Shown here: positions 1 through 32,857 of the stretch, one piece after another
Layout: each line of letters begins with the position of its first letter
Numbering within the stretch: position 1 is the first letter of the stretch
NCBI GenBank assembly: GCA_033239005.1
Contig: BSQZ01000028.1
Coordinates: 2,995,001-3,059,000 of the forward strand
Direction of reading: 5' to 3'
Source of the DNA: Lamellibrachia satsuma
Taxonomy: Eukaryota; Annelida; Polychaeta; Sabellida; Siboglinidae
Length of the DNA: 64,000 bases
Program-made: the position numbers and the translations under genes
The notes under the pieces: model-generated
What the model saw: only the letters and a program-made list of their open reading frames with translations
Database searches by the model: none
Told to the model about the DNA's origin: nothing

Positions 1-410
1 GCCTCATTTAGTCGACGTACTTGTCGGAGAGCCGCCATTTTGAAAGTCCCTAAGAACTACTTAGTTGACTTACGCCACGGGGGTAGGAGGCGCAGGCTAA
101 GTAGGGTGTTGCGCCCACTGCGTAGTCTAAGTAGATGACATGAAACGCGTAAATTCATAAGACAGTCATCTTAGTGCTAAGTAAACTTTCTTAGCCGCTA
201 AGTAGGCGACATGAAACCGGCCCCTGGGGTGTTACAAGTATCAAAACTGGTCACGCTCGGTAGTGTCGTCACTATCCGCTTGGTGGTGCCATCGCTGATA
301 CCCCACCGTAGGTGGCCAGGTGCCCGGGTTCCACATGCCATATCCAGCACATACATTCCATCCTCCTTACTACTGACGACTTTCATATCACATAAAATTA
401 ATATGAAATA

Positions 411-465
<55 letters not shown>

Positions 466-576
466 TGTATGTATGTATGTATGTATGTATGTTTGTTAAA
501 TTTGTATATACGCATACACACACGTACGCAAACACGCACGCACGCACGCACGCACGCACGCACACGCACACGCACG

Positions 577-666
<90 letters not shown>
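411..666. repeat. compound microsatellite (TATG)n-(GCAC)n-(AT)n
   Basis: Consecutive runs of ATGTAT/TATG units, then CGCA/CACG units, then about 40 AT dinucleotides. Peptides predicted across it in several frames are repeat artefacts. Confidence 0.95.
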
Positions 667-670
<4 letters not shown>

Positions 671-1011
671 CAAAACACGGTATATAAATAGACACATAAC
701 AAATATGATCAGGAGACTCCACTAAGACTTTCATCGTCTTTCTCAAGGAGCCACACTAAATTAAACTAAGTGGCGGCTGGCGAAGCGGGGGCGCTGCCAT
801 GACATGACACCACTGCGACATCTCAGTTTGACACGACGAGACATTTCATGATCCGAGTCCAAGTCATGCAGTCATAGCTAAAATACCTGAATGTAATTCG
901 TACGGAGAGCGTATGTTAACCATGCTGGTTATACATGTAGTATATGTTCCTTATAGAAGCTGGTATCGCACCTTCATAACGTCAACGCGAAAATTTGCGA
1001 GATGGCTGAAC

Positions 1012-1012
<1 letters not shown>

Positions 1013-1108
<96 letters not shown>
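1013..1108. repeat. (AT)n microsatellite
   Basis: Uninterrupted AT dinucleotide run of roughly 48 units. Confidence 0.95.
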
Positions 1109-1110
<2 letters not shown>

Positions 1111-2940
1111 ATTACAACATTAGTGTAATTTACCTCTACACGATTACATACTTACCGCTCTGACGTATGTGGCGTATTAGGACAGTTCGGGCGTCAACTA
1201 AGCCCGTCGAGTTCTGAGACGAGAGGACACCGTCACCAGTCTTCGCCAACAACGACCAGAAATTGCCTGTAAGTAACCTCGTCCGTGAATAGTAATTCCT
1301 CCTGTGCCACAATCGCTTCTACATGTTACATTAATTTTAAAATGTAAAAATACTCACGGCTGCATAGAACAAAATATTCATAACAATATGTTAAAGAGAC
1401 GATTAGCACAAGAGTTAATTAAAAATATACACTACGAGTACCGTACTCACAAGAAAGCACCAGCAGGATCACCGCTATGCTAAACTGCCAACACTTGGCA
1501 GATTTAATCAAATAAGAAGAAGTCCAACGTTCTATATTGCAGTGGCATATCATGGCGTCACTAGACACTGACGTCATACAACACACCTCCGCGCATGCGT
1601 GAAAATATATCATATTAACACAATTTACATTTACAGGTAGATTTTGCACATCTTTTTTTTCATTTGGTAAACTCCTAATGATCGTTAAGAAACACTTCAA
1701 TTGCGTACACTTGTGGATTGTATTTTATGTTGAAAATTTAAATGAGACAATATAAAAATTTGACCAAAATTTGTGGAAATGTACGCTATGTGCAACAAGT
1801 CATGAGCAACAATGGCGTCGCCCAGCCTACAGGCCGTTTATACCACTCAATCAAGCGTCCATTTTGAATTAAATCACGTTGTGGCAGCGGTGATATGGTA
1901 AGTGGCGCCCCTGGCGCCTTCCGTACCGTAGACTATCCTTTAAGGGAACCAGTTATTACTTCACAGCACACACACACCCCCTCCCCCCTTGTAATACAAG
2001 TTCATTGCCACAGTGATCAAACACCTTGGATCCATAGTCCACACAGCACTTATCAAAGTCACTTCGGTATATGGCACGTCTCTGTATCAACTTGACCTGT
2101 CGACTGTCACGGTCGCTTGGCGGCAGACACATTTTTTTCGCACCAACCAACGGGAGACCTGGGCCATTAACTGGGGACGTAAACGAACCACTAAACTGAA
2201 ATGTCAATTTAGGTCTTCTGTCAGTTTTAACGTTACATGCTAATGTTTGCTCATTTTGCTCACTGCTCTTTTAGAGTTTCTAATTCCAGTCATAGCTGCA
2301 TAAAGTGCCTCTTTTGTAATGTGTGCACTCTTCATCCTTTCAGGAAATAGAGTTTTCCCGAATGTAGGAAACAACTAGAACAACCAGAACTTGAGCACCC
2401 AGAGTCAACGAAACTAAAGACGTCCGATGTGTTTACGTCATTCGATGAACGGAAACTAGACGCCATGACACCGTACTCGGCCTGCTTGCGTGATCGGAGT
2501 CGCGCGTGTGCTATATGGCTAAGACAATGACCCCACATTCAGTGGATCATGACACTAGTTTCAACCTGCTGTCCTACTATCTACCGTAGTCACAAAGCAT
2601 GATTAACTAGTCACGTTTTGTTTATTTTATATTAGTAGGATGGCTCCCATGATAGCGACATTTAATGTCTTAAAGGGAGTGTCCCTGACCTTATCAAGAA
2701 TTTTGCTTTTTATTTCTATATATGAGATGATAAATGAAATAAATACGTCTAAGTAATGTTATGACCAACGCACATCTCCGTTCAGGTAACGTTTCAGGTA
2801 AGTGACACCGAAGTTAATGACGCACAGCTATATCGTATATCCTGTCTGCCGTACGTCACGACACAAGGAGAAGACATATGGGCCATCGCCCAGTCGTGAT
2901 GCAACTGGTCGCTGGAACACGACATATTTCTGTTACCGGC

Positions 2941-19164
<16,224 letters not shown>

Positions 19165-19205
19165 AACTGGTTTATACTGGGAACACGATACGTAATATAA
19201 TACAT

Positions 19206-19211
19206 AATAAA
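19206..19211 (+). terminator. AATAAA polyadenylation signal of the LamG gene
   Basis: Canonical hexamer 42 nt after the LamG stop codon. Confidence 0.6.
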
Positions 19212-19433
19212 CAACATTTCAAAAACAGGTTATTCATCTGCTTTCAACTATCATAGGTCTGCAGCTCGGTCATCAATATGACCGTGTAGGATTACGCCAC
19301 TTCCAAGTTGCGTTCATTCTTGCTCAAATATTCTGTGTTACGTCATAGCAGAACCCATTATAAGACTGCATTTAGCTATTCAGCTGTGGCAGAATCTGAA
19401 AAACACAAACTAACACGATATTTTCCCCTACAG

Positions 19434-21083
<1,650 letters not shown>

Positions 21084-21547
21084 TGTGTCTCAAGTGTTAT
21101 ATGTTTTCTTAAATTTCTGTAAAATTGTAGTTGTGTTGTAACATATGATGGGTTATTCATTGTTTGATCCGTTTATCGCAACTTTGTTTTTACGGTGTTA
21201 GTTTGTTTTCCTGCCAACAAGGGCCTTTCTAAGAGATAATCTAGGAATATCAGATAATCATAAGCCAAAATGTCGGTTCTTGCGAGCTTATCTCAGAAGC
21301 AGTGGTTGTTTTCTTGTCACCTACTGTCTCAGACATGCAGAACAATCAAATATTTTGAAGTCAAATTACATTTCTTCATTTTCGATAAGTGTACGTACGT
21401 CAATTATATTTTACATACCTATATGTCCCGATTACATTAACTAGAGTGATCTAAAAAGAAACTGTCTCATTCAAGTTATGGGCTATTATAGTATAATTAT
21501 ACAGAGTGTAATTTAAAGTACAAAGCAACATGTTGTTTCCCCTACAG

Positions 21548-22938
21548 GTGTATACCGTTTATTATCAAGACGCAGTGGAACAGTCTGCCCTTGGACCACC
21601 CGGTCATCACTATCAAACTCTGTCAGACACCAGGCGGGGTGAGGGTGTCAATAACAGCTCCTTTCTTTAACTCACCCCCCAGTCCTAGTGGCAAACCTGG
21701 CGAACCATTTATGAAACTTTGGGACTACGAAGGTGAGTTAACATTAAATTTGCCTTCAGTGTATGCCATTCAGTGCCGTACATACATTACATGAAATTGG
21801 GTTGTGTAGTTTTATATATATATATATATAAACTTATGTCAGCAGTATTAATGTAGTGCATTTATATTAATGCTGTTGCATAATCACTTTGCGTTCTTTA
21901 GTTGTAGAGGTGTTCTTCCTAAACAGTGCCGACCATTACCTTGAAGTGGAATTTTGCCCGTAAGTTCCTCTTTGTTATACGTTTGTATATATCTATAATA
22001 CGTATATATGCTGAAGCAGCTCTCTTATTCTTGTATAGCTATTGCCTTCGCAAAGTCGTGGATTTTCAGTAGACATGCAATAATCAACCTCTACTGTTGC
22101 AAATCGAATCGAATGAATGCAATAATGTAAATATGTCTGCATGATTTCATATTTTAGACACGGTCAACATCTCGTGTTGTTCCTGAACGAAACTCGTAGC
22201 GCTATCAAGGTGACTATACAATTGAAACCAACCAACTACACTAGTAAAACTTTGCATACGTTGCATATTCCAAATGCTCTCTTGGTTTGAATAGTTAATG
22301 TTTTCCCACATTATGTTAAAACTGCTAAAAGTAATATGTCTATTATGATGAAATAATAAATAAATTCAGACGTATCAATGGTACATCGTTACACTTCAAT
22401 GCGCATATATATGGCATGCTTCTCTATCTTTCCCTGTCAATATTCCATCCATCACCGTTTTTTTCCAATCCATCGTATTTCTTAAAGTTGTGTAAATATG
22501 TATTTACTGGAAACCTAAAAGCAGACAACACATGTAGTTTAACTAAAGGTTTGAAAACGTTTTAGCTCGAGCTGCCATTGGAGTTCACGTCCACCATTGA
22601 TGGGGATCAGTGGCAGGGAGAAGCGATTATTCCAGCCAGCTACTTCCCGCCGAAAGTGAACAAATTCAATGCTTACGCGATCCACGGAGAAGGCGATGGG
22701 CGTGTCTACGAGGCACTCTACCCCGTGCCCACTGGAGCGTATCCAAACCCAGACTTGTGAGTTCTTTAACATTTCGCTAAGACCTAAACCCATTCATATC
22801 CCATGTTTATCACATAACTAAATGGCATGTAACAATGTTATGTTTTAAATGTGTAACATCCAAATCTACGAGCCTGTTTTGTCAATGGCCTGCTTTTGAT
22901 TGATTGATTGATTGATTGAATGATTGATTGATTGATTG

Positions 22939-22996
<58 letters not shown>

Positions 22997-23115
22997 ATGT
23001 GGTTTTATTCTTTTTTCACAGCCATCGCCTGGACTTCTTTCGAGCTATCGATTTCAAACAACTGCTACCAGAGAACCAGGAGATGGTTGCTCTCTCAGAC
23101 GTGTGGACATCGTAA
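21548..23115 (+). CDS. C4orf33: C4orf33/UPF0462 homologue, array copy 2
   Basis: Exons 21548-21732, 21902-21959, 22158-22209, 22566-22756 and 23022-23115. Phases are the same as copy 1 and the reading frame is intact to TAA. Differences from copy 1: Lys instead of Thr in PSPSG(K/T)PGEP, Thr instead of Ser in FTS(T/S)IDG, and F-R-A-I-D-F-K-Q in the last exon. The first intron carries only a short TA run. No initiator exon or polyadenylation signal is evident in the spacers on either side, so it may be spliced from a shared upstream exon or be an untranscribed duplicate. Confidence 0.75.
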
Positions 23116-23579
23116 TGTGTCTCAAGTGTTATATGTTTTCTTAAATTTCTGTAAAATTGTAGTTGTGTTGTAACATGTGATGGGGTTTTCATTGTTTGAT
23201 CCGTTTAGCGCAACTTTGTTTTTCCGGTGTTAGTTTATTTTCCTGCCAACAAGGGCCTTTCTAAGAGGTAATCTAGGAATATCAGATAATCATAAGCCAA
23301 AATGTCGGTTCTTGCGAGCTTATCTCAGAAGCAGTGGTTGTTTTCTTGTCACCTACTGTCTCAGACATGCAGAACAATCAAATATTTTGAAGTCAAATTA
23401 CATTTCTACATTTTCGATAAGTGTACGTACGTCAATTATATTTTACATACCTATATGTCCCGATTACATTAACTAGAGTGATCTAAAAAGAAACTGTTTC
23501 ATTCAAGTTATGGGCTATTATAGTATAATTATACAGAGTGTAATTTAAAGTACAAAGCAACATGTTGTTTCCCCTACAG

Positions 23580-25279
<1,700 letters not shown>

Positions 25280-25742
25280 TGTGTCTCAAGTGTTATATGT
25301 TTTCTTAAATTTCTGTAAAATTGTAGTTGTGTTGTAACATGTGATGGGTTTTCATTGTTTGATCCATTTAGCGCAACTTTGTTTTTCCGGTGTTAGTTTG
25401 TTTTCCTGCCAACAAGGGCCTTTCTAAGAGATAATCTAGGAATATCAGATAATCATAAGCCAAAATGTCGGTTCTTGCGAGCTTATCTCAGAAGCAGTGG
25501 TTGTTTTCTTGTCACCTACTGTCTCAGACATGCAGAACAATCAAATATTTTGAAGTCAAATTACATTTCTTCATTTTCGATAAGTGTACGTACGTCAATT
25601 ATATTTTACATACCTATATGTCCCTATTACATTAACTAGAGTGATCTAAAAAGAAACTGTTTCATTCAAGTTATGGGCTATTATAGTATAATTATACAGA
25701 GTGTAATTTAAAGTACAAAGCAACATGTTGTTTCCCCTACAG

Positions 25743-27100
25743 GTGTATACCGTTTATTATCAAGACGCAGTGGAACAGTCTGCCCTTGGACCACCCGGTC
25801 ATCACTATCAAACTCTGTCAGACACCAGGCGGGGTGAGGGTGTCAATAACAGCTCCTTTCTTTAACTCACCCCCCAGTCCTAGTGGCAAACCTGGCGAAC
25901 CATTTATGAAACTTTGGGACTACGAAGGTGAGTTAACATTAAATTTGCCTTCAGTGTATGCCATTCAGTACCGTACATACATTACATGAAATTGGGTTGT
26001 GTAGTTTTTTATATATATATATAAACTTATGTCAGCAGTATTAATGTAGTGCATTTATATTAATGCTGTTGCATAATCACTTTGCGTTCTTTAGTTGTAG
26101 AGGTGTTCTTCCTAAACAGTGCCGACTATTACCTTGAAGTGGAATTTTGCCCGTAAGTCCCTCTTTGTTATACGTTTGTATATCTCTATAATACGTATAT
26201 ATGCTGAAGCAGCTCTCTTATTCTTGTATAGCTATTGCCTTCGCAAAGTCGTGGATTTTCAATAGACATGCAATAATCAACCTCTGCGGTTGCAAATCGA
26301 ATCGAATAAATGCAATAATGTACAAATGTCTGCATGATTTCATATTTTAGACACGGTCAACATCTCGTGTTGTTCCTGAACGAAACTCGTAGCGCTATCA
26401 AGGTGATTATACAATTGAAACCAACTACACTTGTGAAATTTTGCATATGTTGCATATTCCAAATGCTCTCTTGGTTTGAATAGTTAATGTTTTCCCACAT
26501 TATGTTAAAACTGCTAAAAGTAATATGTCTATTATGATGAAATAATTGATCAATATAAATAAATTCAGACGTATCAATGGTACATCGTTACACTTCAATG
26601 CGCATATATGGCATGCTTCTCTTTCTTTCCCTGTCAATGTTCCATCCATCACCGTCTTTTCCAATCCATCGTGTTTCTTAAAGTTGTGTAAATATGTATT
26701 TACTGGAGACCTAAAAACAGACAACACGTGTAGTTTAACTGTCTAAAGTGTTGAAAACGTTTTAGTTCGAGCTGCCATTGGAGTTCACGTCCACCATTGA
26801 TGGGGATCAGTGGCAGGGAGAAGCGATTATTCCAGCCAGCTACTTCCCGCCGAAAGTGAACAAATTCAATGCTTACGCGATCCACGGAGAAGGCGATGGG
26901 CGTGTCTACGAGGCACTCTACCCCGTGCCCACTGGAGCGTATCCAAACCCAGACTTGTGAGTCGTCTAACATTTCGCTAAGATCTAAGCCCATTCACATC
27001 CCATGTGCGTCGCATAATTAGGTGTCATGTAACAATGTTATGTTTTAAATATGTAACATCCTAATCGACGAACCTGTTTTTCGTCATTGTCCGACGTTTA

Positions 27101-27134
<34 letters not shown>

Positions 27135-27253
27135 ATGTGGTTTTATTCTTTTTTCACAGCCATCGCCTGGACTTCTTTCGAGCTATCGACTTCAAACATC
27201 TGCTACCAGAGAACCAGGAGATGGTTGCTCTCTCAGACGTGTGGACATCGTAA
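25743..27253 (+). CDS. C4orf33: C4orf33/UPF0462 homologue, array copy 4
   Basis: Exons 25743-25927, 26095-26152, 26351-26402, 26766-26956 and 27160-27253. The frame is intact. It shares the Lys variant of PSPSGKPGEP and the short TA run with copy 2. Private changes are Tyr for His in SAD(Y)YLEVEF and Phe for Leu at the first codon of the fourth exon. An initiator exon is not visible. Confidence 0.75.
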
Positions 27254-27717
27254 TGTGTCTCAAGTGTTATATGTTTTCTTAAATTTCTGTAAAATTGTAG
27301 TTGTGTTGTAACATGTGATGGGTTTTTCATTGTTTGATCCGTTTAGCGCAACTTTGTTTTTCCGGTGTTAGTTTATTTTCCTGCCAACAAGGGCCTTTCT
27401 AAGAGGTAATCTAGGAATATCAGATAATCATAAGCCAAAATGTCGGTTCTTGCGAGCTTATCTCAGAAGCAGTGGTTGTTTTCTTGTCACCTACTCTCTC
27501 AGACATGCAGAACAATCAAATATTTTGAAGTCAAATTACATTTCTTCATTTTCGATAAGTGTACGTACGTCAATTATATTTTACATACCTATATGTCCCG
27601 ATTACATTAACTAGAGTGATCTAAAAAGAAACTGTTTCATTCAAGTTATGGGCTATTATAGTATAATTATACAGAGTGTAATTTAAAGTACAAAGCAACA
27701 TGTTTTTTCCCCGACAG

Positions 27718-27979
27718 GTGTATACCGTTTATTATCAAGACGCAGTGGAACAGTCTGCCCCTGGACCACCCGGTCATCACTATCAAACTCTGTCAGACAC
27801 CAGGCGGGGTGAGGGTGTCAATAACAGCTCCTTTCTTTAACTCACCCCCCAGTCCTAGTGGCACACCTGGCGAACCATTTATGAAACTTTGGGACTACGA
27901 AGGTGAGTTAACATTAAATTTGCCTTCAGTGTATGCCATTCAGTGCCGAACATACATTACATGAAATTGGGTTGTGTAG

Positions 27980-28068
<89 letters not shown>

Positions 28069-29371
28069 TATGTCAACAGTATTAATGTAGTGCATTTATA
28101 TTAATGCTGTTGCATAATCACTTTGCGTTCTTTAGTTGTAGAGGTGTTCTTCCTAAACAGTGCCGACCATTACCTTGAAGTGGAATTTTGCCCGTAAGTT
28201 CCTCATTTGTTATACGTTTGTATATATCTATAATACGTATATATGCTGAAGCAGCTCTCTTATTCTTGTATAGCTATTGCCTTCGCAAAGTCGTGGATTT
28301 TCAGTAGACATGCAATAATCAACCTCTACTGTTGCAAATCGAATCGAATGAATGCAATAATGTAAATATGTCTGCATGATTTCATATTTTAGACACGGTC
28401 AACATCTCGTGTTGTTCCTGAACGAAACGCGTAGCGCTATCAAGGTGACTATACAATTGAAACCAACCAACTACACTAGTAAAACTTTGCATACGTTGCA
28501 TATTCCAAATGCTCTCTTGGTTTGAATATTTACTGTTTTCCCACATTATGTTAAAACTGCTAAAAGTAATATGTCTATTATGATGAAATAATTGATCAAT
28601 ATAAATAAATTCAGACGTATCAATGGTACATCGTTACACTTCAATGCGCATATATATGGCATGCTTCTCTATCTTTCCCTGTCAATATTCCATCCATCAC
28701 CGTTTTTTTCCAATCCATCGTATTTCTTAAAGTTGTGTAAATATGTATTTACTGGAAACCTAAAAGCAGACAACACATGTAGTTTAACTAAAGGTTTGAA
28801 AACGTTTTAGCTCGAGCTGCCATTGGAGTTCACGTCCACCATTGATGGGGATCAGTGGCAGGGAGAAGCGATTATTCCAGCCAGCTACTTCCCGCCGAAA
28901 GTGAACAAATTCAATGCTTACGCGATCCACGGAGAAGGCGATGGGCGTGTCTACGAGGCACTCTACCCCGTGCCCACTGGAGCGTATCCAAACCCAGACT
29001 TGTGAGTCCTCTAACATTTCGCTAAGATCTAAGCCCATTCACATCCCATGTGCGTCGCATAATTAGGTGTCATGTAACAATGTTATGTTTTAAATATGTA
29101 ACATCCTAAACCTGTTTTTCGTCATTGTCCGACGTTTAATTGATTGATTGATTGATTGGTTGGTTGGTTGGTTGGTTGGTTGGTTGGTTGGTTGGTTGGT
29201 TCTTTGGTTGGTTTACTGGTTGGTTGGTTGATTGATTATTTTAGTGATTGACAGTTAGTTTTGCTCTTTCTTCTCAGCCACCGCCTGGACTCCTTTCAAA
29301 CCATCGACTTCAAACATCTGCTACCAGAGAACCAGGAGATGGTTGCTCTCTCAGACGTGTGGACATCGTAA
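27718..29371 (+). CDS. C4orf33: C4orf33/UPF0462 homologue, array copy 5 (terminal)
   Basis: Exons 27718-27902, 28136-28193, 28393-28444, 28811-29001 and 29278-29371. Thr variant of [10 protein letters not shown] and a long TA tract. The last exon differs from the other copies ([19 protein letters not shown]), and the sequence after the stop diverges completely from the other spacers. An AATAAA lies at 29505. This copy therefore probably keeps the ancestral 3' end of the gene, and the tandem units arose upstream of it. Confidence 0.78.
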
Positions 29372-29504
29372 TGTGTGCTGCCGACTTGGCGGGTATTCGT
29401 CTTGTACAGTGTCTTATCATGATGCTGTTCACAACGTATGGAGATAATCTTTATATGGGTCAATCACCAGTAAATGGAAACAATGGCATATTTCACTTGT
29501 CACA

Positions 29505-29510
29505 AATAAA
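29505..29510 (+). terminator. AATAAA polyadenylation signal after copy 5
   Basis: Canonical hexamer 134 nt after the stop of the last array copy; no equivalent follows copies 1-4. Confidence 0.6.
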
Positions 29511-29999
29511 AGTCCCTATTTATTCAAATAAATAACTTTTTGTGTGAGGAGAACGGGTCTTATGATTACCTGACATCCGTTAGAAGGGACGATCCTTAAT
29601 GATTTTTTCGACGATCCTTAATGATTTTTTGGGGGGGATTATTTCTGGCACTACCCGACAATGTGTCAGTACCGCAACACTAGTAAAATGGCTGATAAAA
29701 ATAATTGGACAAATTATTTTTATTTTCTTCATGAGTTATGGTGATTTATATAACCATGCAATTCTCAATAATCTGTAATTCTTTTTGTCTGGTAAAACTG
29801 ACTTTTTCATTTTATGAAGTGTTCAATTCAAATTATTTTGTATTTTACCTAGGTAACAACTCAACACCGAATCTTTTTTATGAAAAAAGAAACTGTTTTC
29901 ATAAAGATAAGTCCATTCAAAATCATCAAATAATTACTCCTAATTAGCATTTTAGTTTAATTGGTATTATATAAATTAGGGTTTGTTTGCAAAGTTACA

Positions 30000-30150
30000 G
30001 GACTGACAGAGGTGTTACGGGACTGACAGAGGTGTTACGGGACTGACAGAGGTGTTGCGGGACTGACAGAGGTATTGCGGGACTGACATAGATGTTACGG
30101 GACTGACAGAGGTGTTACGGGACTGACAGAGGTATTACGGGACTGGCGTA
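30000..30150. repeat. 20-bp tandem repeat (GGGACTGACAGAGGTGTTAC)
   Basis: About seven to eight units with single-base variants (ACGG/GCGG, AGAG/ATAG). The same GGGACTGAC / GTCAGTACCGTAAC motifs recur in both orientations 700-900 bp downstream. Confidence 0.85.
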
Positions 30151-30333
30151 TAATGTTGGGACTGACATTTCGTCGAAACGAAATGACATTAATAAGTAAG
30201 CAGATTAAGAGTAATGGAAACAATGAATAAGTCTATTTAGTATTTAACATGTTATCAACATCAAACAAATCATATAACTAGGATACATGTATTTCAAAAC
30301 ATTAAGCAAACTGTTCGGAATGTGGCAACAATT

Positions 30334-30636
30334 TTAAGAATTTTTAAAATTCGAAAATATAAACGGAATCAATTGCAAATGCCATTGCAATTTTTTCCAG
30401 GTGTCATTGAGTTGTTGTCGTCCCTTTGGAAGAAGATAAGATGCACATGCACTGGCAAGGAGCGTATCACTGTGTTGCCGCGAAGTCATATATTTTACAA
30501 GCTTCTTGCTGCCATATTCTTTTCGTCTTAGAAAACGTTCACGTTCAGATTGGACATAACGTTGGTGTGCGTCAGGATCAGTCTTTAAACGTACACGCCA
30601 CTGTTGTGACCGAATCTTGCTGGATTTCGGTGGCAT
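30334..30636 (-). pseudogene. fragment of a basic repetitive-family protein (uncertain)
   Basis: A 100-codon minus-strand frame starts MPPKSSKIRSQQWRVRLKTD, followed by DPDAHQRYVQSERERFLRRK. The DP-x-A/K-x-x-x-Y and E-R-E-R-x-x-R-R-K pattern resembles the N-terminus of a multi-copy basic protein family of invertebrate genomes. The rest of the frame shows nothing I recognise, so this is at best a fragment. Confidence 0.3.
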
Positions 30637-31770
30637 GTATAGTTTCTCCCGGCGCTATGAAGACAAACCAGATTCACCGTCGCTTATACTGGAATTTAGA
30701 CATAATTCATTTTCCACATAGCTTACCATTGTCGAGGTAGCACTATTTCAGTTGTTCATTTATCCATTTCTTTATGAACGTGAAACATTTATTTTAGAAA
30801 AAAAACACTCACTATTTGAGAGATATCCTATAAGACGCACATCGGTTACAAATATATGTCAGTACCGTAACAGTATGTCAGTACCGTAACAGTATGTCTG
30901 TACGGCAACGAGAGAACGTCGCGGGACTGACGTTACGGGACTGACGTGATTTTACAAACAGCGCCCGCTTTATCAATAATGAGCTTTTAATTACGGTACT
31001 GACTTGGGGACCTGCCAGCATTAAGACACCACCGTCTATGTAAAGGGTTAAATCAACCCAAACGATAAAGATATTTCATACTTTTCCCACTGTATTTTAT
31101 AATTCTTATGTATAGATTAGCTTGGATATCTAACGCATAGATATTTTGCAAACAATAACTTTCTATTGAACGCAAACCGTTGGCGACATCAATGTGTCCC
31201 TTTACTGGTGATTGACCCATATATTATTGCGCACATATTGGATTCATTTGGGGGAAGAGTCTTTTTATTGTTGCTTAATTGTTTTCGAGAAATCATTAGA
31301 GACAGCATCATACACTTAAGTATATCTGACGTTTTAAATAACAAGCGTGAACAAACAATCTTTTACTAGGCCTGTGTAAGACGTTTCGAGTTGCCCAATA
31401 TTAACCTAGGAATGGATCGACTCAACAATAATAAATTATTGTGATATACCCGCACAGCATATGCGAAACATGTTGAGTTTTCCTTCATATTGTTGTCGTC
31501 CCCAGCAGTGAATTATTTTGTATTTATGCAAGGCTAAATAAAAAAATTGGCCGGTTAATGTTAGGATGTCCATGTCTAACTATTAATAATACACATTACG
31601 TTTCATGCTTCAAATGTGCTTCCAATGTGGTCACCGGGTCGTAGCTATGTCGATGAAGAGCAATGACTAAAGTCTATCGTCTTCAACTGTCTCCATTTCT
31701 ACAAGAAATGTAAAATATTTTTCTGCTATAAATACAACACATGTACAAATTGTTTATGTGGAAATAAGCA

Positions 31771-31840
31771 TTCATACATACATACATACATACATACATA
31801 CATACATACATACATACATACATTCATTCATTCATTCATT
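31771..31840. repeat. (CATA)n-(CATT)n microsatellite
   Basis: About thirteen CATA units followed by several CATT units. Confidence 0.95.
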
Positions 31841-32126
31841 AGTTTGATTCCCCGCTTTGTAAATATCGCACCAAATCCGTGAACAGGACTACGCGATCTC
31901 GCCATTGACGTAATGTAGTGTGACGTCATCATATATGAACTTGCCTGACCCAGAGTCGAGCCGTTTACAGCACGTTCGGACGGACGTGTTTCTTCAGCAG
32001 ACAAACGAAGTTGATGCAACTTCTAAAGACAAGTAACATCGGACCGTCTTGTTTGAGCAAACATCTACGCCGTGACATGAAAAATCGGTGCCACCGACTC
32101 CGGGACTACCACCGTTGTCATTTCCC

Positions 32127-32132
32127 GTTATT
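32127..32132. other. Polinton target-site duplication, left (GTTATT)
   Basis: GTTATT directly abuts the left terminal repeat and is repeated exactly at 50625-50630 outside the right end. Six bp is the known target duplication length of Polintons. Confidence 0.92.
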
Positions 32133-32292
32133 AGTAGTTATAGTGTGCTTTTGGGGGATCAAAAGAGCAGCCCAGTAAAGAGCACCCCAGTAACTTCCGG
32201 TCACGTGACTTCTGGGTAGCCCCCAGCGCCCCCTAGCGGTGACCTACATCCGCGCCCCCTAGCGACTGGAGATAACCCTAACGGTCATAACC
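32133..32292 (+). repeat. Polinton left terminal inverted repeat (160 bp)
   Basis: Reverse complement of 50458-50624, with one visible substitution (CAGCGCC/CAACGCC) and a 7-bp indel. Contains GGTCACGTGAC and a doubled GCGCCCCCTAGCG motif. In this protein-primed system the ends should act as replication origins and integrase substrates. Confidence 0.95.
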
Positions 32293-32857
32293 TTGTGTGT
32301 GTGTGTGTTGACCTGTACTGACCAGGTAGTGACCGTGACGATTCATACGTAGTAATTATAGGGTCATTAGTAATCAACTAATTAATAATAGGGTCGTTAA
32401 TTATATCAACTATCAAAGGGGACTAATGGAGACGAGAAATCAACGCAACACGATAGGGTACGAGTGCACACGTATTTTATTGAGTATAATACAAGCAGCA
32501 TGGCGATACATCAAGCGTGGTAGCGTGTAATATCACTACAACTACAACTACGATGAATATATATGAATCGACTTGCGTATGTTGACCATCGCGCCAGAGG
32601 TCGTGAGCTTAGGGGTGTTTCCACCGCGCCAGAGGCTCGAGGATGACGACGACGAGGCGACTTTCGGATGTTTACCATCACGCCAGAGGTCGCGAGCTTA
32701 CGGGTGGTGCACCACCTCGCCAGAGGCTCGAACGATGATGTGGTGTACTGCTGCTGCTACTATGAGCGATAATACAGTGTACCACAATATCGCAGCTGTT
32801 TTAAGCCAATCAAATACGCGGCAATCATTAACTACTGAATAGGTGCCGAATATATCA
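32293..32857 (-). promoter_or_regulatory. 3' module of the late gene block (repeats plus AATAAA)
   Basis: Downstream of the protease stop lie four related units containing CGCCAGAGG(T/C)(T)CG, with GTG and CCACC/CATCACGCC, at about 32580-32735. Next comes TTTATT at 32476-32481 (AATAAA on the minus strand) within TTTTATTGAGTATAATACA. The same arrangement occurs at 44752-45042 after the other minus-strand block. It probably forms the transcript 3' end. Confidence 0.5.
32476..32481 (-). terminator. AATAAA on minus strand, end of late block
   Basis: Canonical hexamer about 377 nt past the protease stop codon. Confidence 0.55.

Larger units (their letters stand above)
1..2940. other. 5' flank without recognisable gene; microsatellites
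   Basis: I see no gene upstream of the first exon at 2941. The stretch holds a compound microsatellite at about 411-666 (TATG, then GCAC, then AT units) and a pure (AT)n run at about 1013-1108. Short open frames here are microsatellite translations or lack any recognisable domain. A promoter and 5' UTR of the LamG gene should lie just before 2941, but no TATA box is convincing. Confidence 0.5.
29540..32126. other. intergenic stretch with short repeats
   Basis: Between the C4orf33 array and the Polinton. It holds the 20-bp repeat at 30000-30150, a related dispersed motif at about 29665, 30160 and 30855-30965, a weak open frame at 30334-30636 and a CATA/CATT microsatellite at 31771-31840. No supported gene. 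Confidence 0.5.
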
